From an uncultured Odoribacter sp. (GTDB lineage: Bacteria; Bacteroidota; Bacteroidia; Bacteroidales; Marinifilaceae), in NCBI GenBank assembly GCA_944321165.1, contig CALUKE010000017.1, positions 1 through 53,558 of the forward strand: a DNA stretch of 53,558 bases, given 5' to 3'. Every line of letters starts with the position of its first letter. Position 1 is the stretch's first letter. A program made the position numbers and the translations under genes. The notes under the pieces are model-generated. The model worked only from the letters and a program-made list of their open reading frames with translations, was not told where the DNA came from and searched no databases. This document shows positions 8,928 through 16,308 of the stretch, piece by piece.

Positions 8928-11900
8928 ATGTTAAATAAAATCATACAATACTCGTTACACAACCGTCTGTTGGTAATGATTGCAGCCATCGCACTGCTCA
9001 TCTGGGGAAGTATTACTGCCCACAACATGGAGGTAGATGTTTTCCCGGACCTGAATGCACCGACCGTCGTTGTCATGACCGAAGCACAAGGCATGGCCCC
9101 CGAAGAGGTGGAACGACTGGTTACTTTTCCCATCGAAACAGCAGTAAACGGAGCAACGGATGTCCGTCGGGTACGTTCTTCTTCCACCACCGGTTTCTCG
9201 GTCGTATGGGTCGAATTTGAATGGGGTACAAACATATACACCGCCCGCCAGATCGTTTCCGAAAAGCTGGCGACACTGGGAGAAACCCTGCCCAGCTATG
9301 TCGGTACCCCAACCCTGGGTCCTCAATCTTCCATTTTGGGAGAGATGATGATTATCGGCCTGACCTCTGACTCCACCACTCTTCAGGATTTACGCACCAT
9401 GGCCGACTGGACCATCCGGCCTCGTCTGCTCTCCACCGGAGGTGTTGCCCAGGTAGCCGTCATCGGAGGTGATATCAAAGAATATCAGATTTTACTCGAC
9501 CCGGCCCGCATGAAACATTACAACATAGCTTTGAATGAAATTCTGCCGGTCGTTGAAAACATGAACCAAAATGCCACCGGAGGTATTTTATATGAATACG
9601 GGAACGAATACATCATTCAGGGTGTCATGGCCACTACCGATGTAAACGAACTGGGAAAAGCAGTTATCAAAACCATCGACAACTATCCCATAACCCTGGC
9701 TGACATTGCAGATGTCCAAATCGGGACGAAAGCGCCCAAACTCGGTGTCGCTTCCGAGAAAGGGAAACCGGCCGTACTGGTCACGGTTACCAAACAGCCG
9801 GGGACCAACACGCTCGAATTGACAGACAAACTGGATATATCCTTACAGGAACTCAGCAAAACCTTGCCAGCAGACGTCAAAATATCCACCGATATTTTCA
9901 GACAATCCCGCTTCATCAATAGCTCTATCAACAACATTCAAAAGGCTTTGTTGGAAGGAGCCATTTTTGTCATTGTTGTCCTGTTCTTTTTCCTGATGAA
10001 TTTCCGGACAACGATCATTTCGCTCGTGGCCCTTCCTTTGTCCATGCTTATGGCCATTCTTGTCATGCATGCACTGGGATTGACGATCAACACCATGAGT
10101 CTGGGTGGATTGGCCATTGCCATCGGTTCACTAGTCGATGACGCAATTGTGGACGTTGAAAACGTATATAAACGCCTGAGAGAAAACCGTCTGAAACCAG
10201 CAGCCGAACGAGAAGCTCCATTAAAAATCGTATTCGAAGGGTCCAAAGAGGTCCGAATGCCTATTTTAAATTCCACCTTGATCATTGTTGCCTGTTTCTT
10301 ACCGCTATTTTTCCTTTCCGGCATGGAAGGACGCATGTTAATTCCACTGGGGATCGCATTTGTTGTTGCCCTTTTTGCTTCGACCATCATCGCACTGACA
10401 CTGACTCCGGTATTGTGCAGTTACATGTTAACCTCCGAGAAAGCCTTGAAAAAAAGCGAGAAAGAGCCATTCATCTCCCGCAGTCTGAAAAAAGCGTACC
10501 GTCATTCTCTGGAATGGGCTCTGCACTACAAAAAAGTCATTATCGGCAGTGCCGCCATCCTCCTGATCCTCTCTCTGTTCATACTCTTCCACTTGGGGCG
10601 TAGTTTCCTGCCACCATTCAACGAAGGATCTCTGACAATCAATATCAGCACCATGCCCGGCATATCTTTGGAAGAATCCGACAAAATGGGCCGGTTAGCG
10701 GAAAAAATCTTATTGGACATACCAGAAATTCAAACCGTTGCCAGAAAAACTGGTCGAGCAGAGCTCGATGAACATGCTCTGGGTGTCAATACTTCCGAAA
10801 TCGAGGCTCCTTTTGAGTTACAAGATCGAAGCCGGGATGAGTTTCTCGCAGAAGTAAGAAAAAAATTGGGAGAACTCAAAGGAGCCAACATCGAGATCGG
10901 TCAGCCAATTTCCCACCGTATCGATGCGATGCTTTCCGGAACACAAGCCAATATTGCCATCAAACTGTTCGGCAATGATTTGAACAAACTATATACCCTC
11001 GGCAGCGAAATTAAAAACGCCATTCAAGGGATTCCCGGTATCGCCGATCTGACCCTCGAGCAACAAATCGAACGCCCGCAATTGCAAATCATTCCCAAAC
11101 GTGACATGCTGGCAAAATATGGCATTTCTCTACCCGAATTTTCGGAATTCGTCAATGTCTCATTGGCCGGGAAAGCAGTCTCACAAGTAAACGAAGGAGG
11201 AAAAATTTTCGACCTGACGATTAAGGTAAACGACTCTTCCCGAAGCCATATGGAAGCAATCAGTGAGCTGATGATCGACGCACAGGGAGGAAAAATACCT
11301 CTGCATTATGTAGCCGAAGTTCTTCCCCTGACAGGTCCCAACACCATCAGCCGGGAAAATGTACAGCGTAAAATCGTCGTATCAGCCAATGTTGCAGGCA
11401 GAGACTTGAAAGGTGTCGTCAATGATATTCAAAAAACAGTAAATGCTGAAATCACCCTACCCGAAGGTTATCACATCGAATACGGAGGCCAATTTGAAAG
11501 CGAGGCTGCAGCTTCCCGTACCTTATTTCTGACCTCGTTGATTTCGATCCTGCTGATCTTCCTGATTCTATACCATGAATTCCACAGTCTCCCGCTATCC
11601 GGAATCATCATGTTGAATCTGCCGTTGGCCATTATCGGCGGTGTCATCAGCATCTGGTTTACCTCCGGAGTGATCAGCATTCCGTCCATCATCGGATTTA
11701 TTTCCCTGTTCGGCATCGCCACCCGAAATGGTATTCTACTGGTGGCCCACTACAATCAGTTACGAGCAGAAGGTATAAATCTGACAGACAGTATTATCCA
11801 AGGTTCCTTGGACCGTCTGAATCCCATTCTGATGACAGCCCTTACCTCTGCATTGGCCCTGATTCCTCTGGCTTTGGGGGGCGATCTCCCCGGCAACGAA

Positions 11901-12011
11901 ATTCAAAGTCCCATGGCACAGGTCATCTTGGGAGGATTGTTGAGTTCTACGTTATTGAATGGATTTGTCGTACCCATCGTATATTATTTGTTAAACAGGA
12001 AAAAAGCATAA
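8928..12011 (+). CDS. Heavy-metal efflux RND pump (CusA/CzcA family)
   Basis: A 1027-residue proton-driven inner-membrane transporter, of full length for the HME-RND class, with two sets of transmembrane segments and two periplasmic loops. Visible marks are the N-terminal helix with FPDLNAPTVVVMTEAQGM and EVERLVTFPIE, and the fourth membrane helix GGLAIAIGSLVDDAIVDVEN (about residues 392-411) with the proton-relay aspartates. That helix reads more like CusA (GGIAIAIG) than CzcA (DFG), hinting at Cu/Ag, whereas the His-rich partners would also suit Zn, Co or Ni; the metal is unresolved. It forms an operon with the adaptor (30 bp upstream) and channel (3 bp downstream). Confidence 0.93.
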   Translation: MLNKIIQYSLHNRLLVMIAAIALLIWGSITAHNMEVDVFPDLNAPTVVVMTEAQGMAPEEVERLVTFPIETAVNGATDVRRVRSSSTTGFSVVWVEFEWGTNIYTARQIVSEKLATLGETLPSYVGTPTLGPQSSILGEMMIIGLTSDSTTLQDLRTMADWTIRPRLLSTGGVAQVAVIGGDIKEYQILLDPARMKHYNIALNEILPVVENMNQNATGGILYEYGNEYIIQGVMATTDVNELGKAVIKTIDNYPITLADIADVQIGTKAPKLGVASEKGKPAVLVTVTKQPGTNTLELTDKLDISLQELSKTLPADVKISTDIFRQSRFINSSINNIQKALLEGAIFVIVVLFFFLMNFRTTIISLVALPLSMLMAILVMHALGLTINTMSLGGLAIAIGSLVDDAIVDVENVYKRLRENRLKPAAEREAPLKIVFEGSKEVRMPILNSTLIIVACFLPLFFLSGMEGRMLIPLGIAFVVALFASTIIALTLTPVLCSYMLTSEKALKKSEKEPFISRSLKKAYRHSLEWALHYKKVIIGSAAILLILSLFILFHLGRSFLPPFNEGSLTINISTMPGISLEESDKMGRLAEKILLDIPEIQTVARKTGRAELDEHALGVNTSEIEAPFELQDRSRDEFLAEVRKKLGELKGANIEIGQPISHRIDAMLSGTQANIAIKLFGNDLNKLYTLGSEIKNAIQGIPGIADLTLEQQIERPQLQIIPKRDMLAKYGISLPEFSEFVNVSLAGKAVSQVNEGGKIFDLTIKVNDSSRSHMEAISELMIDAQGGKIPLHYVAEVLPLTGPNTISRENVQRKIVVSANVAGRDLKGVVNDIQKTVNAEITLPEGYHIEYGGQFESEAAASRTLFLTSLISILLIFLILYHEFHSLPLSGIIMLNLPLAIIGGVISIWFTSGVISIPSIIGFISLFGIATRNGILLVAHYNQLRAEGINLTDSIIQGSLDRLNPILMTALTSALALIPLALGGDLPGNEIQSPMAQVILGGLLSSTLLNGFVVPIVYYLLNRKKA

Positions 12012-12014
12012 CCT

Positions 12015-13196
12015 ATGAGAAAAAACATATATATCCTATGCCTTTCGCTGACCATTGCCTCCTCTTCTTTTGCCCAAAACGGCATTGAAAAGGTATTGCA
12101 AAGCATAGAAACGAATAATCCGAGTCTGCAAGCCAGCCAACAGCTAAACAAAGCACAGAAATTGGAAGCCCGGACCGGCATCTTTCTACCCAATCCGACA
12201 GTTGAGCTAAATCAATTGTGGGCAGACAAAAGCGTCGGAGGAAACAGCTACGAGTTTGCCGCTGTCCAAAGTTTTGATTTTCCGACGGTCTACAGTCACA
12301 AAAACAAACTGGCCCGCATGAAATCCGAATTATCGGATTTTCAATACGCCAGCAGTCGGCAAGAAATTTTGTTGACCGCCCAACAGGTTTGTCAGGAGAT
12401 CATCTACTTACGCCAACAAAAACAATTGCTGGATCGTCGTTCTCGAAATGCAGAAAGATTAAGTGAATTATACCAGCAAAGGCTGGCAAACGGAGATGCA
12501 AACCAACTGGAATTCAATAAAATTCAATTGGAAAAAATCAACACCAACAATGCCAGACGACTGAATGCCGCTGCCTTGAAAGCCCAATTGGAAAAATTAC
12601 AGACCTTGAACGGAGGAATTGCCATCGATTTCACGGATTCCATCTTTCCCGTCACAGTCTCCCTACCGGAATATCCCCAGTTGGAGACAGAATACCTGGC
12701 GGCAGATCCCACGCTAAAAAGTCTGCAAAGTGAATCTTTATCCGCCCAGCGAACCGTCAAAGTCAACCGTGCCCTGACGCTCCCGAAATTCGACGTCGGT
12801 TATCGCCGCAACGGCGGTAGTGAAACCCAGATGAACGGATTCCGTGTCGGCCTCTCCATTCCGCTTTGGGAGAACAAAAATACCGTCAAACAGGCCAAGC
12901 TTCAGGCAGAATATACCCTGACCAACACCCTCGCCAACCAACAAAACGTAAAAGCAACGCTCAAAGAACTCTATCTGCAAGCTCAGGCTCTGGAAAATTC
13001 CCGAAACGAATATGCCCAGGCTTTATCGCATCAACGCAATGAAGAATTGCTCACCAAAGCCCTCGAAGCCGGACAGATCAGCATGATCGACTATTTTGTG
13101 GAAATTTCCATTTTGTATGACAGCATGCAAAACTATCTCGACGTAGAAAAAGAATATCAAAATACCGTCGCACAACTTTTGAAATACAAATTGTAA
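12015..13196 (+). CDS. TolC-family outer-membrane channel of the metal efflux system (CusC/CzcC type)
   Basis: A 393-residue outer-membrane efflux protein with a signal peptide (MRKNIYILCLSLTIASSSFA, then Q21). It has two repeats of long amphipathic helices: NPSLQASQQLNKAQKLEA and LPNPTVELNQLW in the first, LKSLQSESLSAQRTVKVNRA and LPKFDVGYRRNGG in the second, as in TolC/CzcC proteins. It starts 3 bp after the pump gene, so translation is probably coupled, and it closes the operon; a bidirectional hairpin follows. It would complete the adaptor-pump-channel complex across both membranes. Confidence 0.9.
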   Translation: MRKNIYILCLSLTIASSSFAQNGIEKVLQSIETNNPSLQASQQLNKAQKLEARTGIFLPNPTVELNQLWADKSVGGNSYEFAAVQSFDFPTVYSHKNKLARMKSELSDFQYASSRQEILLTAQQVCQEIIYLRQQKQLLDRRSRNAERLSELYQQRLANGDANQLEFNKIQLEKINTNNARRLNAAALKAQLEKLQTLNGGIAIDFTDSIFPVTVSLPEYPQLETEYLAADPTLKSLQSESLSAQRTVKVNRALTLPKFDVGYRRNGGSETQMNGFRVGLSIPLWENKNTVKQAKLQAEYTLTNTLANQQNVKATLKELYLQAQALENSRNEYAQALSHQRNEELLTKALEAGQISMIDYFVEISILYDSMQNYLDVEKEYQNTVAQLLKYKL

Positions 13197-13231
13197 CAGA
13201 TGCAAACAAAACTGTTTCAACTATTTAAAAG

Positions 13232-13263
13232 AGAATGAAGAGAAAAAAAATTCTCTTCATTCT
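13232..13263. terminator. Bidirectional terminator between efflux operon and HAD gene
   Basis: AGAATGAAGAGAA (13232-13244) pairs perfectly with TTCTCTTCATTCT (13251-13263), a 13-bp stem with a 6-A loop. It separates the convergent efflux operon and HAD phosphatase gene. T-rich bases follow on both strands (TTCTATA on the plus, CTCTTTTAAAT on the minus). Confidence 0.75.
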
Positions 13264-13299
13264 TTCTATACATCATTGACGATCCAATATCACAAAAGA

Positions 13300-13941
13300 C
13301 TATTCCAACAAAGACAACACCTCCAGCATCCGTTGAATGACAGGCGCTTTTGCCCGGAGACGTTCCTCATCGTTATGACCACCGGCAAACAAAATACAAT
13401 CAAACCCCAACGCTTCCGCCACCTCGGCATCATGTACGGTATCGCCCACCATCAAGGTCTCTTCCGGCCAAAGTGCCGTATGGTTCAACATCCGCTGTCC
13501 TCGCTCAATTTTACCGGCCGCATAAATATCATCCGAACCACAAACCAACTCAAAAAAATCCACAATCCGAAAATCCCGAAGCATCTGCAATAGCAAATCT
13601 TCCCGGAGAGCAGATAAAATGTATTGCCTTACTCCGATTTGCCGAATCGCTGCAAGTACCTCCCGGACTTCCGGATTCAAGCTGACCTCCAGCGCATATT
13701 TATCATACGTTTTTACAAAATCCACCGACAAATCATGAAAAGACTCCTGACTCAGGTCAAAGCCAACCCGATCATAAAAAGCCGATACCGGGAATCCGAA
13801 ATTTTCTTTATAAGCCTGCAAGGACAGTAACGGCAATCCTCTTCGTACCAGCATATCGTTCAAGGTATCTACTCCCACCTGTACATCATCCAGCAGCGTA
13901 CCGTTCCAATCCCACACTACATTTTTATATTTACTTCCCAT
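13300..13941 (-). CDS. HAD-family hydrolase (phosphoglycolate phosphatase-like)
   Basis: A 213-residue cytoplasmic phosphatase of the haloacid dehalogenase superfamily. Motif I VWDWNGTLLDD carries the nucleophile Asp; motif II is YILSALRED and the C-terminal motif IV is TLMVGDTVHDAEVAEALG. A helical cap lies between motifs I and II, as in phosphoglycolate phosphatases, but the substrate cannot be read from sequence. The frame is open to 13989; I prefer the ATG at 13941 because it places motif I at the usual distance from the N terminus and avoids overlapping the upstream thioesterase, whose stop is at 13967. The two are probably cotranscribed. Confidence 0.85.
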   Translation of the reverse strand: MGSKYKNVVWDWNGTLLDDVQVGVDTLNDMLVRRGLPLLSLQAYKENFGFPVSAFYDRVGFDLSQESFHDLSVDFVKTYDKYALEVSLNPEVREVLAAIRQIGVRQYILSALREDLLLQMLRDFRIVDFFELVCGSDDIYAAGKIERGQRMLNHTALWPEETLMVGDTVHDAEVAEALGFDCILFAGGHNDEERLRAKAPVIQRMLEVLSLLE

Positions 13942-13966
13942 TTTTTTCTCAAAACAATTATACACC

Positions 13967-14446
13967 TCATTTATAAAAAGCATCCACACCGGGCCAATTC
14001 AACTTCTCTCTTGCCACCTCTTCAGGATAGACCATATATACCACTTCAGCTTCCGCCGCCAGCTCATTCTTTTCATTGAACAACTCCACCCGGGCTGTAA
14101 CCAGACGCTTGGAAACATCCGTTACTTTTGCCCGCAGCCAGATTTCTCCCTGATCAGTACGCACCGGCCGACGATATTTCACCTGTATTTCGGTTGTCAC
14201 CCCCGCCGTCTTTACATGAGAGAAAATCGCCCAACTCGCAATCTCATCAATCAAAGTCGCCTGTATTCCCCCATGCAAAATATGAAAAAAACCTTGATAA
14301 TTTTCAGAGGGTTGCCAATGACAGGTCACAAACTCTCCTTCATCCATAAATTTACATCGCAGGCCGTAAGGATTGGTCGGCGAACAACCGAAACAGTTAT
14401 AACCCTCCAAATCCGCATAAGCATTATACATTTCTCGTTTTTCCAT
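13967..14446 (-). CDS. PaaI-type hot-dog thioesterase
   Basis: A 159-residue protein of the PaaI/4HBT thioesterase family, which hydrolyses acyl-CoA thioesters. The family core is visible: HILHGGIQATLIDEIASWAIF (conserved HGG and the acidic catalytic position), then VTTEIQVKYRRPV and LRAKVTDVSKRLVTARVELFN strands of the hot-dog fold. The N terminus contains NCFGCSPTNPYGL, common in this subfamily. The substrate is unknown. It is upstream of the HAD gene with a 25-bp gap, probably an operon, and follows the greA-HIT terminator. Imperfect -7 boxes precede the start. Confidence 0.85.
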   Translation of the reverse strand: MEKREMYNAYADLEGYNCFGCSPTNPYGLRCKFMDEGEFVTCHWQPSENYQGFFHILHGGIQATLIDEIASWAIFSHVKTAGVTTEIQVKYRRPVRTDQGEIWLRAKVTDVSKRLVTARVELFNEKNELAAEAEVVYMVYPEEVAREKLNWPGVDAFYK

Positions 14447-14504
14447 TTTATTCCGATTATTGAGGCATAAAAATAGGTATTTTTTTAGATGCCATCACCA
14501 GTCT

Positions 14505-14553
14505 TTACAAAAAAGTACCCCCCAAAAAAGTCAACTCAAACCTTTTTGGGGGG
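14505..14553 (-). terminator. Intrinsic terminator of the greA-HIT operon
   Basis: On the minus strand CCCCCCAAAAAG (14553-14542) pairs with CTTTTTTGGGGGG (14530-14518), with one extra T bulged and an 11-nt loop; TACTTTTTTG follows. It lies 20 nt after the HIT gene stop. Confidence 0.8.
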
Positions 14554-14573
14554 CAGTCATAAAAAACATACAG

Positions 14574-14966
14574 CTACACGTTCCGAGCGATCAGTTCTGC
14601 ACAAGCCTTCATTTCCTCCGGAGAAAACTGTTTTTTCGGATTACAGAAATTCAGGTCGTCACCACTATTCAGGGGCACCAGATGAATGTGGGCATGCGGA
14701 ACATCCAGCCCCAATACAGCCATACCGACCCGCTGACAGGGAATACTCTTGTCGATCGCCCTCGCCACTTTCTTGGCAAAAAGCATTAAACCGGCCAATT
14801 CCTCATCGGAAAGATCAAACAGATAATCCGTTTCTTTTTTAGGGATAACCAAGGTATGCCCTTTCTGAAGCGGATTGATATCCAAAAAAGCATAATAATG
14901 CTCATCCTCTGCCACCTTATAAGAAGGAATTTCTCCTTTTACGATTTTAGAAAAAATGGAAGCCAT
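14574..14966 (-). CDS. HIT-family protein (histidine-triad nucleotide hydrolase)
   Basis: A 130-residue histidine-triad protein; such enzymes hydrolyse purine nucleoside phosphoramidates or dinucleoside polyphosphates. The start IFSKIVKGEIPSYKVAEDE is the standard HIT opening, followed by AFLDINPLQKGHTLVIPKKE, and the catalytic triad HAHIHLVPL is near residue 105. It begins 31 bp after greA on the same strand; a greA-HIT pair is usual in Bacteroidota, so cotranscription is likely. A strong terminator follows. The natural substrate is unknown. Confidence 0.92.
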   Translation of the reverse strand: MASIFSKIVKGEIPSYKVAEDEHYYAFLDINPLQKGHTLVIPKKETDYLFDLSDEELAGLMLFAKKVARAIDKSIPCQRVGMAVLGLDVPHAHIHLVPLNSGDDLNFCNPKKQFSPEEMKACAELIARNV

Positions 14967-14997
14967 AAGTGATTATTTTTATAATTCCACATATCTT

Positions 14998-15474
14998 TTA
15001 CAAACTGATATCCAGTATTTCGAATTCCATTTCTCCTGCCGGAACTTTCACCATCACCCGATCGCCCAGCTTTCTCCCAACCAACGCCTGGGCAATGGGG
15101 GTATGAATGGATAGCTTTCCTTCTTTAAAATTGGCTTCCGTCTCCGAAACCAAGGTATAAGTCATCGTTGCTCCCGTCTTTACATTTTTGATAGTTACCT
15201 TATTCAACATCTGCACTTTTGAGGTATCGATTTGTGATTCATCGATCACCCGGCAGTTGGCGATTGTATCTTTCAACTGAGCAATCTTTGCTTCCAGCAG
15301 TCCCTGAGCATCTTTAGCCGCATCATACTCTGCATTTTCGGAAATATCGCCTTTTTCAATGGCTTCTCCGATTGCCTTCGAAATCTTAGGACGTTCAACA
15401 TTCTGCAATTTTTCCAATTCTTCCTGAAGTTTCTTCAAACCCTCTTTTGTTACATAAGACGTCTTGTTGCTCAT
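14998..15474 (-). CDS. greA: Transcription elongation factor GreA
   Basis: A 158-residue GreA, the usual length. It enters the secondary channel of backtracked RNA polymerase and stimulates transcript cleavage. The N-terminal coiled coil (YVTKEGLKKLQEELEKLQ) has the acidic tip GDISENAEYDAAKD with the catalytic acidic residues; the C-terminal domain has HTPIAQALVGRKLGDRVMVKVPAG. The frame is open to 15492, but the ATG at 15474 (MSNKTSYVTKEG) gives the family N terminus and keeps the start clear of the leader hairpins. Its leader carries two terminator-like hairpins behind a good promoter. Confidence 0.95.
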   Translation of the reverse strand: MSNKTSYVTKEGLKKLQEELEKLQNVERPKISKAIGEAIEKGDISENAEYDAAKDAQGLLEAKIAQLKDTIANCRVIDESQIDTSKVQMLNKVTIKNVKTGATMTYTLVSETEANFKEGKLSIHTPIAQALVGRKLGDRVMVKVPAGEMEFEILDISL

Positions 15475-15503
15475 AACCGTATAATTAAGCATTTATCATA
15501 TAC

Positions 15504-15574
15504 AAAAAAATAAATGACACTTATCCTCCAATAAGTGCCTTTATTAAAAAGAATTCCGATTATCTGTTCGGAAT
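15504..15574 (-). promoter_or_regulatory. greA leader with two terminator-like hairpins
   Basis: Reading the minus strand from the promoter, hairpin A is ATTCCGA (15574-15568) with TCGGAAT (15559-15553), followed by TCTTTTT. Hairpin B is GGCACTTAT (15539-15531) with ATAAGTGTC (15524-15516; one G-U pair), followed after five bases by TTTTTTT (15510-15504). Both lie between the predicted transcription start (about 15582) and the greA ATG (15474). The layout suggests premature termination or attenuation; that is inference. Confidence 0.55.
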
Positions 15575-15588
15575 CCTCACCTCCGATA

Positions 15589-15619
15589 CAAAGGTAGGAT
15601 CTTTTTTCGGAATAAAAAA
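15589..15619 (-). promoter_or_regulatory. greA promoter
   Basis: The minus strand has TACCTTTG (15596-15589), a full match to the -7 box TAnnTTTG. A -33 element TTTT (15619-15616) lies 19 bp upstream, 3 of 4 matching TTTG. The leader to the ATG is then a little over 100 nt, long for this genome. Confidence 0.6.
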
Positions 15620-15713
15620 GTTTTTTCCCAAAATTGTACAAACGTTTTCAACATACTGGATACAAATCTTCAAGAAAAGAAAAACAAGAACGCTTCAAGA
15701 AAAAAAGGAATGA

Positions 15714-15745
15714 TTTGTATATAAAAAAAAAATCTTTTACCTTTG
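15714..15745 (+). promoter_or_regulatory. rplS promoter
   Basis: TTTG (15714-15717), 20 bp, TACCTTTG (15738-15745): all defined bases of the Bacteroides promoter match. Transcription would start near 15752, giving a leader of about 83 nt. Confidence 0.75.
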
Positions 15746-15762
15746 TCGACCGAAATAAACGT

Positions 15763-15803
15763 ACGCAGTCTCTTACATGAAAGTCTCCATAGTAATACTG
15801 CGT
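15763..15803 (+). promoter_or_regulatory. Structured leader of rplS, candidate L19 autoregulatory site
   Basis: ACGCAGT (15763-15769) pairs with ACTGCGT (15797-15803). Inside, TTACATG pairs with CAT and GTAA across one bulged A, with small internal loops, giving a two-tier stem-loop. It sits within the leader and ends 31 nt before the rplS ATG. Leaders of ribosomal-protein genes often bind their own product; whether this one does is inference. Confidence 0.45.
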
Positions 15804-15834
15804 TCGATAAATGAATTTATTAAAATTTGAAATA

Positions 15835-16188
15835 ATGGATTTAATTAAAATTGCAGAGCAGGCATTTGCTGCAGAAAATCAAATTGAGCATCCTTCGTTC
15901 AAGACAGGAGATACGATCAGCGTTCATTACAAGATTATCGAAGGAAACAAAGAGCGTATCCAGGTATTCCGTGGAGTCGTCATCCAGATCAAAGGAAGCG
16001 GTAGCAACAAAACTTTCACCGTTCGCAAGATGTCCGGGAATGTGGGTGTTGAAAGAATTTTCCCGATGGAATCACCCTTTATCAAAGAAATTGAAATCAA
16101 CAAGACCGGAAAAGTTAGACGTTCCAGAATTTATTATTTCCGGAACCTGACGGGTAAAAAAGCCAAAATCAAAGAAAAGAGATCCTAA
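15835..16188 (+). CDS. rplS: 50S ribosomal protein L19
   Basis: A 117-residue L19, at the 30S-50S interface of the ribosome. Family landmarks: [29 protein letters not shown], then [17 protein letters not shown] and [22 protein letters not shown] at the C terminus. The frame is open from 15811, but the ATG at 15835 (MDLIKIAEQ) gives the normal length. It is a single-gene unit with its own promoter, a structured leader and a terminator directly after. Confidence 0.97.
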   Translation: MDLIKIAEQAFAAENQIEHPSFKTGDTISVHYKIIEGNKERIQVFRGVVIQIKGSGSNKTFTVRKMSGNVGVERIFPMESPFIKEIEINKTGKVRRSRIYYFRNLTGKKAKIKEKRS

Positions 16189-16206
16189 GTTTCTTTTTAA
16201 AATAAT

Positions 16207-16233
16207 AAAAGCTCTGCCTTGCAGAGCTTTTTT
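16207..16233 (+). terminator. rplS terminator
   Basis: AAAAGCTCTGC (16207-16217) pairs perfectly with GCAGAGCTTTT (16221-16231) around the 3-nt loop CTT, with T-runs to 16233 and beyond. The loop and the first base of the right arm also form the -33 box of the next promoter. Confidence 0.9.
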
Positions 16234-16248
16234 ATTTTTCTAACTTTG
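16218..16248 (+). promoter_or_regulatory. Promoter of the phosphohexomutase gene, overlapping the rplS terminator
   Basis: CTTG (16218-16221; 3 of 4 matching TTTG), 19 bp, TAACTTTG (16241-16248; full match to TAnnTTTG). The start would be near 16255, about 54 nt before the ATG. Confidence 0.6.
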
Positions 16249-16308
16249 TAGAACAGAAAGAATCATCTTGTGGCAACAAGTTATGGTCAAAACACTAAAT
16301 AACATACT

